A stretch of DNA of 15,218 bases from contig PMCE01000331.1 in assembly GCA_003154025.1 (NCBI GenBank), forward strand, positions 25,368-40,585. Reading direction: 5' to 3'. Within the stretch, counting starts at the first letter, position 1, and every line of letters starts with the position of its first letter. The notes under the pieces were generated by a model. The model made no database searches. It was not told the origin of the DNA and saw only the letters and a program-made list of their open reading frames with translations. Both the position numbers and the translations under genes were made by a program. Source of the DNA: Syntrophaceae bacterium (GTDB taxonomy: Bacteria; Desulfobacterota; SM23-61). Below, one piece after another: positions 1-7,167 of this stretch.

Positions 1-528
1 GACCTCCATTAACGTATTGAACAAGGGGAACCCGGAATTTTCATTCCAGGGGAAAAGGAGTCCCGTTCCCAGGATCCCCGCTTCCACGGCCTTTTGCAGG
101 TTCATCGGGCTGTCATCCACCAGAGCGATGCTGTTCGGAAAGAGGACGGATTTGTTATAGCTGAGGTGGATTTCATCAAACAGCAAACGGTTTTTTTCCA
201 ACCAGTTGACTGTAGGGCCATAGGTATCCTGGTGTCTGTGGCTGGCAATGATGATGTAGAAGCCCCTCTTCCGGAGTGAGGTGAGGAAGAACTCGGATTC
301 CGGGAAGGGGGCATAAGTCTCCTGCCTCATGTGAATTTCTTTCAAGATCCGGAAGAATTCCTTTATGGGGAGGTACTGCTCGATGGCTTTTCGGCCTCCC
401 CAGAGCGCCGGGGGAGGCATCTGGGGGTTGACTTTCATCAGGGCATCCCAAAGCTCAGGAGCCAGATTCCATAGCGTGTTGTCGATGTCCACAATAATCC
501 TTCGCTGCCGGTCTTTACCTTCTGCCAT
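1..528 (-). CDS. HAD-superfamily phosphatase/nucleotidase-like protein, C-terminus cut by window edge
   Basis: Reading from an ATG at 528 on the minus strand, 176 codons stay open to base 1 with no stop, so the gene is partial only because the window ends. An AGGAAGG ribosome binding site lies about 11 bases upstream. Residues 11-20 (IIVDIDNTLW) give HAD motif I with the nucleophile D14 and acid/base D16; Ser96 in IIIASHRH fits motif II; Lys126 could be motif III; VDDSP at 137-141 is motif IV with paired Mg-binding aspartates. These HAD enzymes hydrolyse phosphate monoesters, usually in the cytoplasm, and no signal peptide is present. The roughly 50-residue insert between motifs I and II fits a small cap of the 5'-nucleotidase type. 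It follows the PEBP gene by 97 bases on the same strand without a clear terminator, so the two may be cotranscribed. The substrate cannot be read from the sequence. Confidence 0.88.
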   Translation of the reverse strand, partial: MAEGKDRQRRIIVDIDNTLWNLAPELWDALMKVNPQMPPPALWGGRKAIEQYLPIKEFFRILKEIHMRQETYAPFPESEFFLTSLRKRGFYIIIASHRHQDTYGPTVNWLEKNRLLFDEIHLSYNKSVLFPNSIALVDDSPMNLQKAVEAGILGTGLLFPWNENSGFPLFNTLMEV

Positions 529-625
529 GTGCGCCGCCTTCCTTTTCTAAAACCGCAAGTCGCGAGGGGTGAGACCCGAGAGGGGAAAAAATTTCGTTTG
601 CATTAGCTACCGCCGCGCTCGACTA

Positions 626-1171
626 TTATTTTTTCTTCTCCCTTTTGTACACTCCAATTAACTGTCCCTGGGCTAGAAGGTACCCTTCCATGGCTTTTTC
701 CAGGTCCACCTTCGTGCATTTCGGGTCCAGTTCCAGGGGGGTACCCAGCGCATAGACCTTAAAGACATACTTGTGCGGGCGGGTTGGAGGGCAGGGGCCG
801 CCATAAAAATTTTTCTTAAAATCATTCACCCCCTGGACAGCCCCCTCGGGTACGGAGTTTTCTTTGATCTCCTTTATGGCGGGGTCTATATTCCAAAGAA
901 TCCAGTGAACATAGGTTCCCCGGGGAGCGTCTTGGTCATCGAAAACCAGGGCCAACGATTTTGTCCCCGGAGGGACACTCTCGATTTGGACCGCGGGATT
1001 CACATTTTCCCCATCACAGCCATATTTCGGGGGGATGTTCTTTTTATTTTCGAAGGTCGGGCTGGTTACTTTTAGATTCTTAATCCTTCCGGTCTCCTGG
1101 CTTAATCCCCCGGACACGGAAAGAACCGCTATTAACCCGCCAATGCAGACAAAAGCCAGCAAACGCTCCAT
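626..1171 (-). CDS. Secreted YbhB/YbcL-type phosphatidylethanolamine-binding (PEBP) family protein
   Basis: 181 residues, the usual size for bacterial PEBP/Raf-kinase-inhibitor-like proteins. Residues 1 to about 25 form a hydrophobic signal peptide, so the mature protein is probably periplasmic. The ligand-pocket motifs of the family are present: DDQDAPRGTYVHW at 78-90 and GPCPPTRPHKYVFKVYAL at 125-142, the latter being the GPxPPxxxHxYxF signature. The N-terminal PPxYxCDGENVxPA stretch is also typical. The ATG at 1171 has a GGAGG ribosome binding site four bases upstream. Bacterial members are poorly understood; binding of small anionic ligands or inhibition of proteases and kinases has been proposed, and no enzymatic role can be assigned. 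It is first in a possible two-gene unit with the HAD phosphatase and has a strong promoter at 1199-1227. Confidence 0.93.
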   Translation of the reverse strand: MERLLAFVCIGGLIAVLSVSGGLSQETGRIKNLKVTSPTFENKKNIPPKYGCDGENVNPAVQIESVPPGTKSLALVFDDQDAPRGTYVHWILWNIDPAIKEIKENSVPEGAVQGVNDFKKNFYGGPCPPTRPHKYVFKVYALGTPLELDPKCTKVDLEKAMEGYLLAQGQLIGVYKREKKK

Positions 1172-1198
1172 TATTCCTCCTCAGTATCATTTTTCTTC

Positions 1199-1227
1199 AT
1201 TATATCAAGCCACCCTTCCCCTTTCAA
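1199..1227 (-). promoter_or_regulatory. Sigma70-type promoter of the PEBP gene
   Basis: On the minus strand a -35 box TTGAAA (1222-1227) is followed by exactly 17 bases and a perfect -10 box TATAAT (1199-1204). Transcription would start near 1192, giving a leader of about 20 bases that carries the GGAGG site of the gene beginning at 1171. Confidence 0.8.
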
Positions 1228-1235
1228 AAAATTCC

Positions 1236-1264
1236 TTGTTTTCTCAACCCTTCAGTGTTATTTT
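1236..1264 (+). promoter_or_regulatory. Weak candidate promoter for the glcDEF leader
   Basis: TTGTTT (1236-1241), a 17-base spacer and TATTTT (1259-1264) resemble sigma70 boxes, matching 3/6 and 4/6 consensus positions. It is divergent to the PEBP promoter and correctly placed to transcribe the leader ORF and terminator at 1309-1363. The match is weak, so another start is possible. Confidence 0.3.
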
Positions 1265-1308
1265 CGCTTATCGTCCAGGCCTTCTCCAGCCAGATTTCGG
1301 AGGAGCGA

Positions 1309-1338
1309 ATGAAAGGAAATGGAAACCCCCGTCTCTAA
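1309..1338 (+). CDS. Putative 9-residue leader peptide upstream of glcD
   Basis: A very short ORF, MKGNGNPRL then TAA, begins five bases after a strong GGAGG core (GGAGGAG at 1299-1305). Codons 5-8 form the left arm of the terminator hairpin at 1323-1363, so a ribosome here would block that hairpin. Such coupling is typical of attenuation leaders. Two of the nine residues are Gly, which is suggestive for a glycolate/glyoxylate operon but could be chance. No translation evidence exists beyond the ribosome binding site. Confidence 0.35.
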   Translation: MKGNGNPRL

Positions 1339-1363
1339 GTCATAAGGCGGGGTTTTGTATTTT
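1323..1363 (+). terminator. Intrinsic terminator / possible attenuator before glcD
   Basis: AAACCCC (1323-1329) pairs with GGGGTTT (1349-1355). The stem continues past a bulged C1330 with G31-C48, T32-G47 and C33-G46. It is followed by the T-rich tract TTTTGTATTTT (1353-1363). The orientation suits plus-strand transcripts. The only plus-strand gene upstream is the 9-codon leader ORF, and glcD begins about 110 bases downstream, so it either ends a small RNA or attenuates glcDEF. Confidence 0.65.
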
Positions 1364-1471
1364 GGGTTGATGAGCATCATGGCGGGAATCCGCATCCAAG
1401 CCTAGCATTTTTTCTTCTCCCTGCATTCGGGTGAAAGCAGGCGAGTGGATGTGAGGAATGGGGGTATTCGG

Positions 1472-2851
1472 GTGAATAAGGAACAGGTCCTCAAAAATCT
1501 GCGGGCCATCGCGGGTGACAAAAACGTCTTGTGGAAGGACGCGGATCTGGCGGTTTTCGAATACGACGCCGGACTGGACAAGAAAAAACCCAGTTTGGTG
1601 GTCTTCAGCGAAACGGCAGAAGGGGTGGCCGATGTGGTCAGACTCCTCTACCAGGAAGGAATCAGCTATGTAGCCAGGGGGTCGGGAACGAACCTGAGCG
1701 GCGGGACCATCCCCTTGAACGAGGGGGTAGTGATCGAACTTTCCCGCATGAATAAGATTCTGGAGATCGATCTGGCCAGCGAGAGGGCCGTGGTGGAACC
1801 GGGAGTCTACAATCTTACCCTGCAGAATGCGCTGGCGCCACTGGGATACTATTATGCGCCCGATCCCGCCAGCCAGAAGGTTTCCACGCTGGGAGGCAAC
1901 TTCGGGGAGAATGCCGGCGGACCCCATTGCCTCAAGTATGGAGTCACGAGCAATCATATCCTCGGAGCCGAAGTGGTCTGGCCCAACGGGGAAAAGGTCT
2001 GGCTCGGCGGCAAGTCGGTGGACCCCCCGGGGCCCGATCTGCTGGGACTGCTGGTCGGGTCCGAGGGGACCCTGGGAATAGCCACCAAGATCCTGGTTCG
2101 AATCATGCGTTCTCCGGAGCGGGTGGTGACCATGCTGGCGGTCTTCAAATCCCTGGAGGACGCCGGACAGACCGTTTCCGAGATCATCTCCGAAGGGATC
2201 ATCCCGGCTACGCTGGAGATCATGGACAACATGATGATTCGGGCGGTGGAGGGGTCCATGCATGCCGGCTATCCCCTGGATGCGGAAGCGGTGCTCATCA
2301 TCGAATTGGACGGACTCGCGGACGGGATGGAAGAGCAAGCTCAAAGGATTCTGGAAATCTGCCAGAAGAATGGAGTCGTCAGCACGCGGCGAGCTAAAGA
2401 TGCCGCGGAACGGGCTGACCTGTGGGCCGGCCGCCGGGGAGCCTTCGGGGCCGTGGCCCGGCTGGCGCCTTCCTACCTGGTCTGCGATGGAACGGTCCCT
2501 CGAACCAAACTTCCCGCGGCCCTGTCGGCGGTGAAGAAGGTCGGTCAAAAATACAATCTTTCCGTCGGAAATGTTTTTCATGCCGGAGATGGAAATCTTC
2601 ATCCCCTGATCCTGTTCGACGATCGGAACCCGGAAGTCATTGAAAAGGTACACAAGGCCGGGATGGAAATTCTCAAAATCTGTGCGGATCTGGGCGGAAC
2701 CATCAGCGGGGAGCACGGAATCGGCACGGAAAAACTAAAAGGGATGCCCCTTATTTTCCAGGATGCGGACTTGGGGATGATGAGAAATGTCAAGGCGGCC
2801 ATCGACCCCAAGGGAGTGTGTAATCCCGGGAAGGTGATCCCCCGGGCTTGA
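1472..2851 (+). CDS. glcD: Glycolate/2-hydroxyacid oxidase FAD-binding subunit GlcD
   Basis: 459 residues from a GTG at 1472 with a G-rich run (1460-1464) seven bases upstream; an in-frame GTG at 1445 would add nine residues, but homologues usually begin near MNKEQVLKNL. It is an FAD_binding_4 / FAD-oxidase C-terminal (VAO/PCMH-type) flavoprotein. The PP-loop RGSGTNLSGG lies at 69-78, the pyrophosphate/isoalloxazine region DPASQKVSTLGGNFGENAGG at 131-150, and the C-terminal active-site motifs HAGDGNLH at 370-377 and GEHGIGTEKL from 413. GlcD oxidises glycolate to glyoxylate with GlcE and the Fe-S subunit GlcF passing electrons to quinone or another carrier. D-lactate dehydrogenases and other 2-hydroxyacid oxidases share the fold, so the substrate is uncertain. 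It heads the D-E-F cluster, with 79 bases to glcE. Confidence 0.93.
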   Translation: MNKEQVLKNLRAIAGDKNVLWKDADLAVFEYDAGLDKKKPSLVVFSETAEGVADVVRLLYQEGISYVARGSGTNLSGGTIPLNEGVVIELSRMNKILEIDLASERAVVEPGVYNLTLQNALAPLGYYYAPDPASQKVSTLGGNFGENAGGPHCLKYGVTSNHILGAEVVWPNGEKVWLGGKSVDPPGPDLLGLLVGSEGTLGIATKILVRIMRSPERVVTMLAVFKSLEDAGQTVSEIISEGIIPATLEIMDNMMIRAVEGSMHAGYPLDAEAVLIIELDGLADGMEEQAQRILEICQKNGVVSTRRAKDAAERADLWAGRRGAFGAVARLAPSYLVCDGTVPRTKLPAALSAVKKVGQKYNLSVGNVFHAGDGNLHPLILFDDRNPEVIEKVHKAGMEILKICADLGGTISGEHGIGTEKLKGMPLIFQDADLGMMRNVKAAIDPKGVCNPGKVIPRA

Positions 2852-2930
2852 AAATGGAAATCCCAACATCTCCATTCGATTCTTTTCATTGAGCGAAAGG
2901 TCCGGATGAGGGCGGAAAGGCGGGAAGGAA

Positions 2931-4232
2931 ATGGCGCCGAATATTGATCTTCTCTCGGGCTGGCTCGAGGATCCACGAGGGGCCTCCCCCGGGGTCCGGG
3001 AACTGCAATCCCTGGGCGTTCAGGTCAAGGGGGTGGAGAAACCCTTAGGAGAGATGGAGGCCCGCCAGCTTCTCGCTGGGGCCTTTCAGGATAAACAAAC
3101 CATCTTCCCCTGCGGCGGGGGAACGAGCCTCAGCTCCGGCGTTCTGCCCGAGAAGGTCGACTTGGCCCTGGATACGACGGGGATGAGCAAAATCCTTGAC
3201 TTCGATTCGCAAAACCTCAATCTGGAAGTGTTGGCGGGGATGACCCTGGATCAGATCAACGAATTCCTGGCCGGGCAAGAAAAGGGATTCTTTCTTCCGC
3301 TGGATCCGCCGCTATCCCACCGAGCAACGATCGGAGGAGCTTATGCGGCGAACTCCAGCGGTCCCCTGAGGCAACGCTATGGAACCATCCGCGACCAGAT
3401 CTTAGGGGTTCGGGGAGTCGATTCCCGTGGGCAAGCAGTAGGATTCGGGGGAAAGACGGTGAAGAACGTATCGGGCTATGACCTGACCAAATTTCTCATC
3501 GGGTCTGCGGGAAGCCTCTGCCTGGTTACCTCCCTATCCATCCGGGTGTATCCTTTGCCCGAGGCCTCTTCGCTTTGCGACCTGGTATTTGGAACCCTGG
3601 AGGAACTGGAAAAGTTCCTGGCGGCCTTCCGCCCCTCGCTTTTGGTACCGTCAGCGGTCGTGGTGACGGAGATTGCTGGGGGGCCGAGCGTTTGCAATAC
3701 GGCCGGGGCCCGTTTCCGCGTACTGGTCGCTTTTGAAGGACACCCCCTGGCCGTGGAGCGGCAGAACAAGGATCTCCTGAAATTGGCCGGAGAGTTTGGA
3801 GGATGGGGGGATGCGAGGGCCGGGCGGGAGATGGTGGTACGGGGCCTCCGGTCCGCGGTCAACCCTGATCGGCCGCTGGAAGCCTCCCTGATCTTAAGAG
3901 TCTCCGTGCCCATCGGCCAGGGACCCCTCACCTTCGCGGGCGTGCAGAGGCTGTCCCACGAACATGGGTTTTCCGTAAAGCCGGTCCTCTTCGCTGGAAA
4001 TGGGTTCATGATCCTTTACGGCGAGGGAACCCTTCAAAAGAAGGCGATGGATTTCATAAGAGAACTGCAGGAGACGATTCGGGCGGTGGACGGGTTCGTT
4101 ACCCCCATCCTGGCCCCGCGCGAATTTCTCCAAGCTTGGGGGGCCAGAGTGGAACCGACGCTGCACCGGCTGGCTATGGGACCCATCAAAGAAAAGCTCG
4201 ACCCAACCGGGGTTTTCCCGCCGATCATTTAA
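2931..4232 (+). CDS. glcE: Glycolate/2-hydroxyacid oxidase second FAD-binding subunit GlcE
   Basis: 433 residues, somewhat longer than enterobacterial GlcE. It belongs to the same FAD_binding_4 family as GlcD but is diverged: PP-loop-like CGGGTSLSSG at 61-70, DPPLSHRATIGGAYAANSSG at 125-144, and KNVSGYDLTKFLIGSAGSL at 178-196, the last being characteristic of GlcE. The C-terminal oxidase domain lacks the HAGDGNLH and GEHGIG motifs seen in GlcD, as expected for the partner subunit. The ATG at 2931 follows GGAAGGAA almost directly, an unusually short spacing. It sits between glcD and glcF on the same strand and should form the membrane-associated oxidase complex with them. Confidence 0.9.
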   Translation: MAPNIDLLSGWLEDPRGASPGVRELQSLGVQVKGVEKPLGEMEARQLLAGAFQDKQTIFPCGGGTSLSSGVLPEKVDLALDTTGMSKILDFDSQNLNLEVLAGMTLDQINEFLAGQEKGFFLPLDPPLSHRATIGGAYAANSSGPLRQRYGTIRDQILGVRGVDSRGQAVGFGGKTVKNVSGYDLTKFLIGSAGSLCLVTSLSIRVYPLPEASSLCDLVFGTLEELEKFLAAFRPSLLVPSAVVVTEIAGGPSVCNTAGARFRVLVAFEGHPLAVERQNKDLLKLAGEFGGWGDARAGREMVVRGLRSAVNPDRPLEASLILRVSVPIGQGPLTFAGVQRLSHEHGFSVKPVLFAGNGFMILYGEGTLQKKAMDFIRELQETIRAVDGFVTPILAPREFLQAWGARVEPTLHRLAMGPIKEKLDPTGVFPPII

Positions 4233-4237
4233 AAACC

Positions 4238-4265
4238 GTTTCGAGTTTCAGGTTTCGGGTTCAAA
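4238..4265. repeat. Degenerate 7-bp tandem repeat between glcE and glcF
   Basis: Four consecutive heptamers, GTTTCGA, GTTTCAG, GTTTCGG and GTTCAAA, start five bases after the glcE stop and end 15 bases before the glcF ribosome binding site. The period of 7 is clear by eye. It occupies most of the spacer within an otherwise compact gene set. Confidence 0.6.
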
Positions 4266-4289
4266 GAGAGATAGGAATCGAGGACGGCC

Positions 4290-5549
4290 ATGCGCGAGGG
4301 ATTGAAAGCGGTGTACGAAGAGGTCTCCAAATGTAACCGGTGCGGCTTCTGTCAGGCCCACTGCCCCATATTTGAAATCACCGGGGACGAGCGGAATGTG
4401 GCCCGGGGGCACAACGTGCAGGTGCGCAAACTGGCGGAGGGCGGCCTGCAGATGAGCGAAGACTTTAAAGATCCTCTCTTTGAGTGTCTCCTCTGCAAGG
4501 CCTGCGTGACGAACTGCTTCCCGGCCGTGCGCACGGACAAAATCGTAGTTGCCGGACGGGCGGAATACCTGAAGCAGCTTGGACAACCCAAGACCCTCCA
4601 CTTTCTCTTCCATCGGTTGCTCCCGGATCATTCCCGTTTTTCCTCCTATGTTCGACTGGCAGCGCTGAGCAAGAACTCAGGAGCCACCAAGCTCGCCCGG
4701 GCGATGGGGATCCTCAACTGGTTCGGCCGTGACCTGGCCAAGGCCGAGGACCTCGTAGAATGGCTTCCGACCACCTTCTTCCGGGAGAGGGCTGCTTCCC
4801 GGCGAGAGGAATCCAAGGCCGGAAAAGTCCGGGTGGCCTACTTCGTAGGATGCGGGTTCAACTTCATTTTGCCCCAGGTGAGCGAGGCGACCGTGGAGGT
4901 GCTAGAGAATGCCGGAGCGAACGTTCAGGTCGCGGAAAACGGCTGCTGCGGCTTTCCGGCTTATGAATACGGGGATTTGGAGGCCGCCCGGAAAATGGCC
5001 GTAAAAAACCTGGACGTCCTGGAGAAGATCGAGGCCGATGTGGTCGTAACCGATTGCGGGCGCTGCTCGGCTTTCCTCAAAGAGTATCCCGAACTGCTGG
5101 GAGATGATGCGAAGCTGAAGGAGCGAGCCAAGCGCCTGTCGCAGAAGGTCAAGGGCTTCAGCGAATTCCTGCAGACCTGCCTTCCGGAATCCATGCCGGC
5201 CAAATCCCCCGGCCGAAAGGTGACTTATCACGACCCCTGCCATCTAAGCCGGTCCCAGGGGATGACCAAGGAACCCCGGGCCCTGCTCAAGAAGATTCCC
5301 GGGCTGATTTACGTGGAAATGGCCGAGGCCGACCGCTGCTGCGGAGGGGCTGGGGGCTATAATATTTCCCATTACGAACAATCGATGAAAGTCCTTGGGA
5401 GAAAGATGGAACTGGTCAAAAAGACGGGGGCCGATATCCTGGCTACGGAGTGCCCGGGCTGCATCATCCAGCTTGGCTACGGCGTCCGCCGCGCCGGCCT
5501 CAAGACCCGCGTCCTTCACCTCAGCGAACTGATCCGGGAGATGGTTTGA
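4290..5549 (+). CDS. glcF: Glycolate/2-hydroxyacid oxidase iron-sulfur subunit GlcF
   Basis: 419 residues, near the usual GlcF length. Two ferredoxin-type [4Fe-4S] motifs are complete: C15-x2-C18-x2-C21-x3-C25-P and C66-x2-C69-x2-C72-x3-C76-P. Two cysteine-rich CCG domains follow, as in heterodisulfide reductase subunit HdrD/B: the first with C219-C220 (NGCCGFP), the second with C317-H318 (DPCH), C350-C351 (CCGGAGG) and C388/C391 (ECPGC). The protein carries electrons from GlcD/GlcE flavins to the membrane acceptor. The ATG at 4290 has GAGGA five bases upstream. LutA/LldE and other CCG-domain reductases share parts of this architecture, but the order after glcD and glcE supports GlcF. A short TTCCC/GGGAA hairpin (5553-5569) follows the stop but has only a poor T-tract. 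Confidence 0.92.
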   Translation: MREGLKAVYEEVSKCNRCGFCQAHCPIFEITGDERNVARGHNVQVRKLAEGGLQMSEDFKDPLFECLLCKACVTNCFPAVRTDKIVVAGRAEYLKQLGQPKTLHFLFHRLLPDHSRFSSYVRLAALSKNSGATKLARAMGILNWFGRDLAKAEDLVEWLPTTFFRERAASRREESKAGKVRVAYFVGCGFNFILPQVSEATVEVLENAGANVQVAENGCCGFPAYEYGDLEAARKMAVKNLDVLEKIEADVVVTDCGRCSAFLKEYPELLGDDAKLKERAKRLSQKVKGFSEFLQTCLPESMPAKSPGRKVTYHDPCHLSRSQGMTKEPRALLKKIPGLIYVEMAEADRCCGGAGGYNISHYEQSMKVLGRKMELVKKTGADILATECPGCIIQLGYGVRRAGLKTRVLHLSELIREMV

Positions 5550-5599
5550 TTCTTCCCCGGAATCGGGAAATTTCGCGCACGGATTCCCGCCCTTTCGTT

Positions 5600-5667
5600 T
5601 ATAATAGGATAACGACCCTCTCGGGAGCCAATAGGAGCAGGGGGAAATTTTGTTTTTTCCCCGAGAG
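5600..5667 (+). promoter_or_regulatory. Candidate -10 box and nested-hairpin leader of the aminotransferase gene
   Basis: A perfect TATAAT occurs at 5600-5605, without a convincing -35 box at the proper distance. Just downstream, CTCTCGGG (5618-5625) is exactly complementary to CCCGAGAG (5660-5667), and inside it GGGGAAA (5641-5647) pairs with TTTCCCC (5656-5662). The two stems share bases 5660-5662, so they compete at the junction. The leader would be about 100 bases long. Whether it regulates is inference. Confidence 0.4.
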
Positions 5668-5713
5668 TCAGCGCAAGTCGCCATCGTATACCGTATTCGG
5701 GAGGCAAATCATA

Positions 5714-6904
5714 ATGGGTTTATCGAAACGTGCGCGCCATATCGAGCCATCAGGGACTCAGGCCATGACGCAGAGAATCCGGGACCTGAAGCGCCAGGGG
5801 AAGAACGTCCTGGCCTTCAGCAGCGGAGAGCCGGACTTCCCCACGCCCGATCACATTGCCAAGGCAGGACACGAAGCGATCGACAAGGGTTTCACCAAGT
5901 ATGCTCCGGTGGCCGGGATTCCCGAACTGCGGGAAGCGATCTGCGATCATCTGCAGGATTTTTATTCCTTGTCCTACAAGCCCGAGCAGATCCTGGTGTC
6001 TAACGGGGCCAAGCAGGTGCTGATCGAAGCCATGAGCGCCCTGCTGGACCCGGGAGACGAGGTGATCATCCCGGTCCCCTGCTGGGTCAGCTATCCGGAG
6101 CAGGTGAAGCTGGCCGACGGGGTACCGGTGCTGATCGAGCGGAAGCAGGAAGATGATTTCCGGCTCCGTCCGGAACAGGTGAGGGAGAAGATCACCCCCC
6201 GCACCAAGATGATGATCCTGTGCAATCCGGATAACCCCACGGGCGGAGTGATGAAGGAAGAGGACCTGCGCGGGATTGCCGAGTTGGCCGTCCGCCACCG
6301 TTTCTACGTGCTCTCCGACGAAATCTACAGCCGCCTCATCTACGACGGGCATAACCACGTTTCCTTCGGGAGTTTTTCGCCTGAGGTTTATCAGCAGACG
6401 ATCACCGTCAACGGCTTCTCCAAGGCTTACTCCATGACCGGCTGGCGGCTGGGATATGCCGCCGGCCCCCGGGAGATCATCAAGGCCATGTCCGAGGTCC
6501 AGGGGCATTTCACTTCGGGGGCCAACACCATCAGCCAGCATGCCGGGATTGCGGCCATTCGCGGGCCCCAGGATACGGTGGAAAAGATGCGCCAGGAGTT
6601 CGACCGCCGGAGAAAGACCATGGTGCAGCGGCTGAAAGGGATGAAGGGTCTCCGGGTTAACGTTCCCCAGGGCGCCTTCTACGTCTATCCGGAGGTCTCT
6701 TCCTGGTTTGGAAAAAAGATCGGGGGGATCGAAATCCGCGGCTCCAAGGAATTCTGTTCGGCCATGGTGGAGGAGGCGGGAATCGGCCTCGTGCCCGGCG
6801 TGGGCTTTCTCCAGGAGGGTTTTGTCCGCCTCACCTACGCCTGCTCCATGGAGGAGATCGTGGAAGGCATGAACCGGATGGAGAAGTGCCTGGGGACTAA
6901 ATAG
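5714..6904 (+). CDS. Class I PLP-dependent aminotransferase (aspartate aminotransferase-like)
   Basis: 396 residues from the ATG at 5714, which has GGAGG nine bases upstream and begins the family-typical MGLSKRARHIEPSGT; the frame is open upstream into glcF, but nothing there is conserved. Fold-type I signatures: SNGAKQVLIEAM near 96-107 (phosphate region), N171-P-D-N174-P-T-G with the PLP-contacting Asn174, LSDEIY near 200-206, the Schiff-base Lys237 in SKAYSMTGWRLGY, and Arg372 in FVRLTYACS, which binds the substrate alpha-carboxylate. The closest match is the thermostable class Ib AspAT group (prephenate/aspartate/alanine transaminases). It lies 164 bases after glcF on the same strand, so it may convert the 2-oxoacid made by GlcDEF to an amino acid; exact amino donor and acceptor cannot be deduced. 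Confidence 0.93.
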   Translation: MGLSKRARHIEPSGTQAMTQRIRDLKRQGKNVLAFSSGEPDFPTPDHIAKAGHEAIDKGFTKYAPVAGIPELREAICDHLQDFYSLSYKPEQILVSNGAKQVLIEAMSALLDPGDEVIIPVPCWVSYPEQVKLADGVPVLIERKQEDDFRLRPEQVREKITPRTKMMILCNPDNPTGGVMKEEDLRGIAELAVRHRFYVLSDEIYSRLIYDGHNHVSFGSFSPEVYQQTITVNGFSKAYSMTGWRLGYAAGPREIIKAMSEVQGHFTSGANTISQHAGIAAIRGPQDTVEKMRQEFDRRRKTMVQRLKGMKGLRVNVPQGAFYVYPEVSSWFGKKIGGIEIRGSKEFCSAMVEEAGIGLVPGVGFLQEGFVRLTYACSMEEIVEGMNRMEKCLGTK

Positions 6905-6944
6905 CCATCCTCTGACAAATGATAAAAATCTGAAATCTTTTATC

Positions 6945-6971
6945 CGCAGATTGCGCAGATTACGCAGAGAG
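6945..6971. repeat. Degenerate 9-bp tandem repeat
   Basis: Three consecutive nonamers, CGCAGATTG, CGCAGATTA and CGCAGAGAG, lie 40 bases after the aminotransferase stop. An AT-rich stem GATAAAA/TTTTATC (6921-6944) directly precedes them. Confidence 0.5.
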
Positions 6972-7067
6972 CCCATAAGAGATATAAGACCTAAAAAAAG
7001 GACAGCTTTACAATCGTCCAGCTCAGATAAGGTTTCGCAGGCGTTTGTATTATTCCTAAACGGCTTC

Positions 7068-7087
7068 ATCCGTGTTTATCCGCGTCC
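7068..7087. repeat. Short degenerate direct repeat, ATCCGNGTNN twice
   Basis: ATCCGTGTTT and ATCCGCGTCC are adjacent 10-base units in the same intergenic space as the nonamer array at 6945-6971. Only two copies exist, so this is weak alone. Confidence 0.3.
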
Positions 7088-7167
7088 CACCGTTAGTCGC
7101 TCAGCCGTTCTGTTGAATCGTCCTTTGGTCAATTGGGGTAATTTTAGGCATTTTTTGGGAGGTAGGT

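Noticed and set aside
550..600. Shared words (GCAAGTCGC, TTTTTTCCCC) between the HAD-gene leader and the aminotransferase leader near 5650-5680
   Set aside because: The words are short, on different strands or in different order, and do not extend into a common structure; probably chance.
1296..1312. Resemblance of CGGAGGAGCG to the conserved core of S-adenosylhomocysteine riboswitches
   Set aside because: Only one short word matches; the following conserved segment and pseudoknot partner are absent, and the word works simply as a ribosome binding site.
1340..2716. 458-codon open frame on the minus strand opposite glcD
   Set aside because: It is fully antisense to a gene with clear FAD-oxidase motifs; its translation is rich in His, Gln, Gly and Arg and has no family resemblance, as expected of the complementary frame of a GC-rich gene.
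5450..5713. In-frame N-terminal extension of the aminotransferase into glcF
   Set aside because: It overlaps the end of glcF, has no family similarity, and the ATG at 5714 has a good ribosome binding site and the conserved N-terminus.
5750..7069. 439-codon open frame on the minus strand opposite the aminotransferase
   Set aside because: Antisense shadow of a well-supported PLP enzyme; no ribosome binding site and no recognisable motif.
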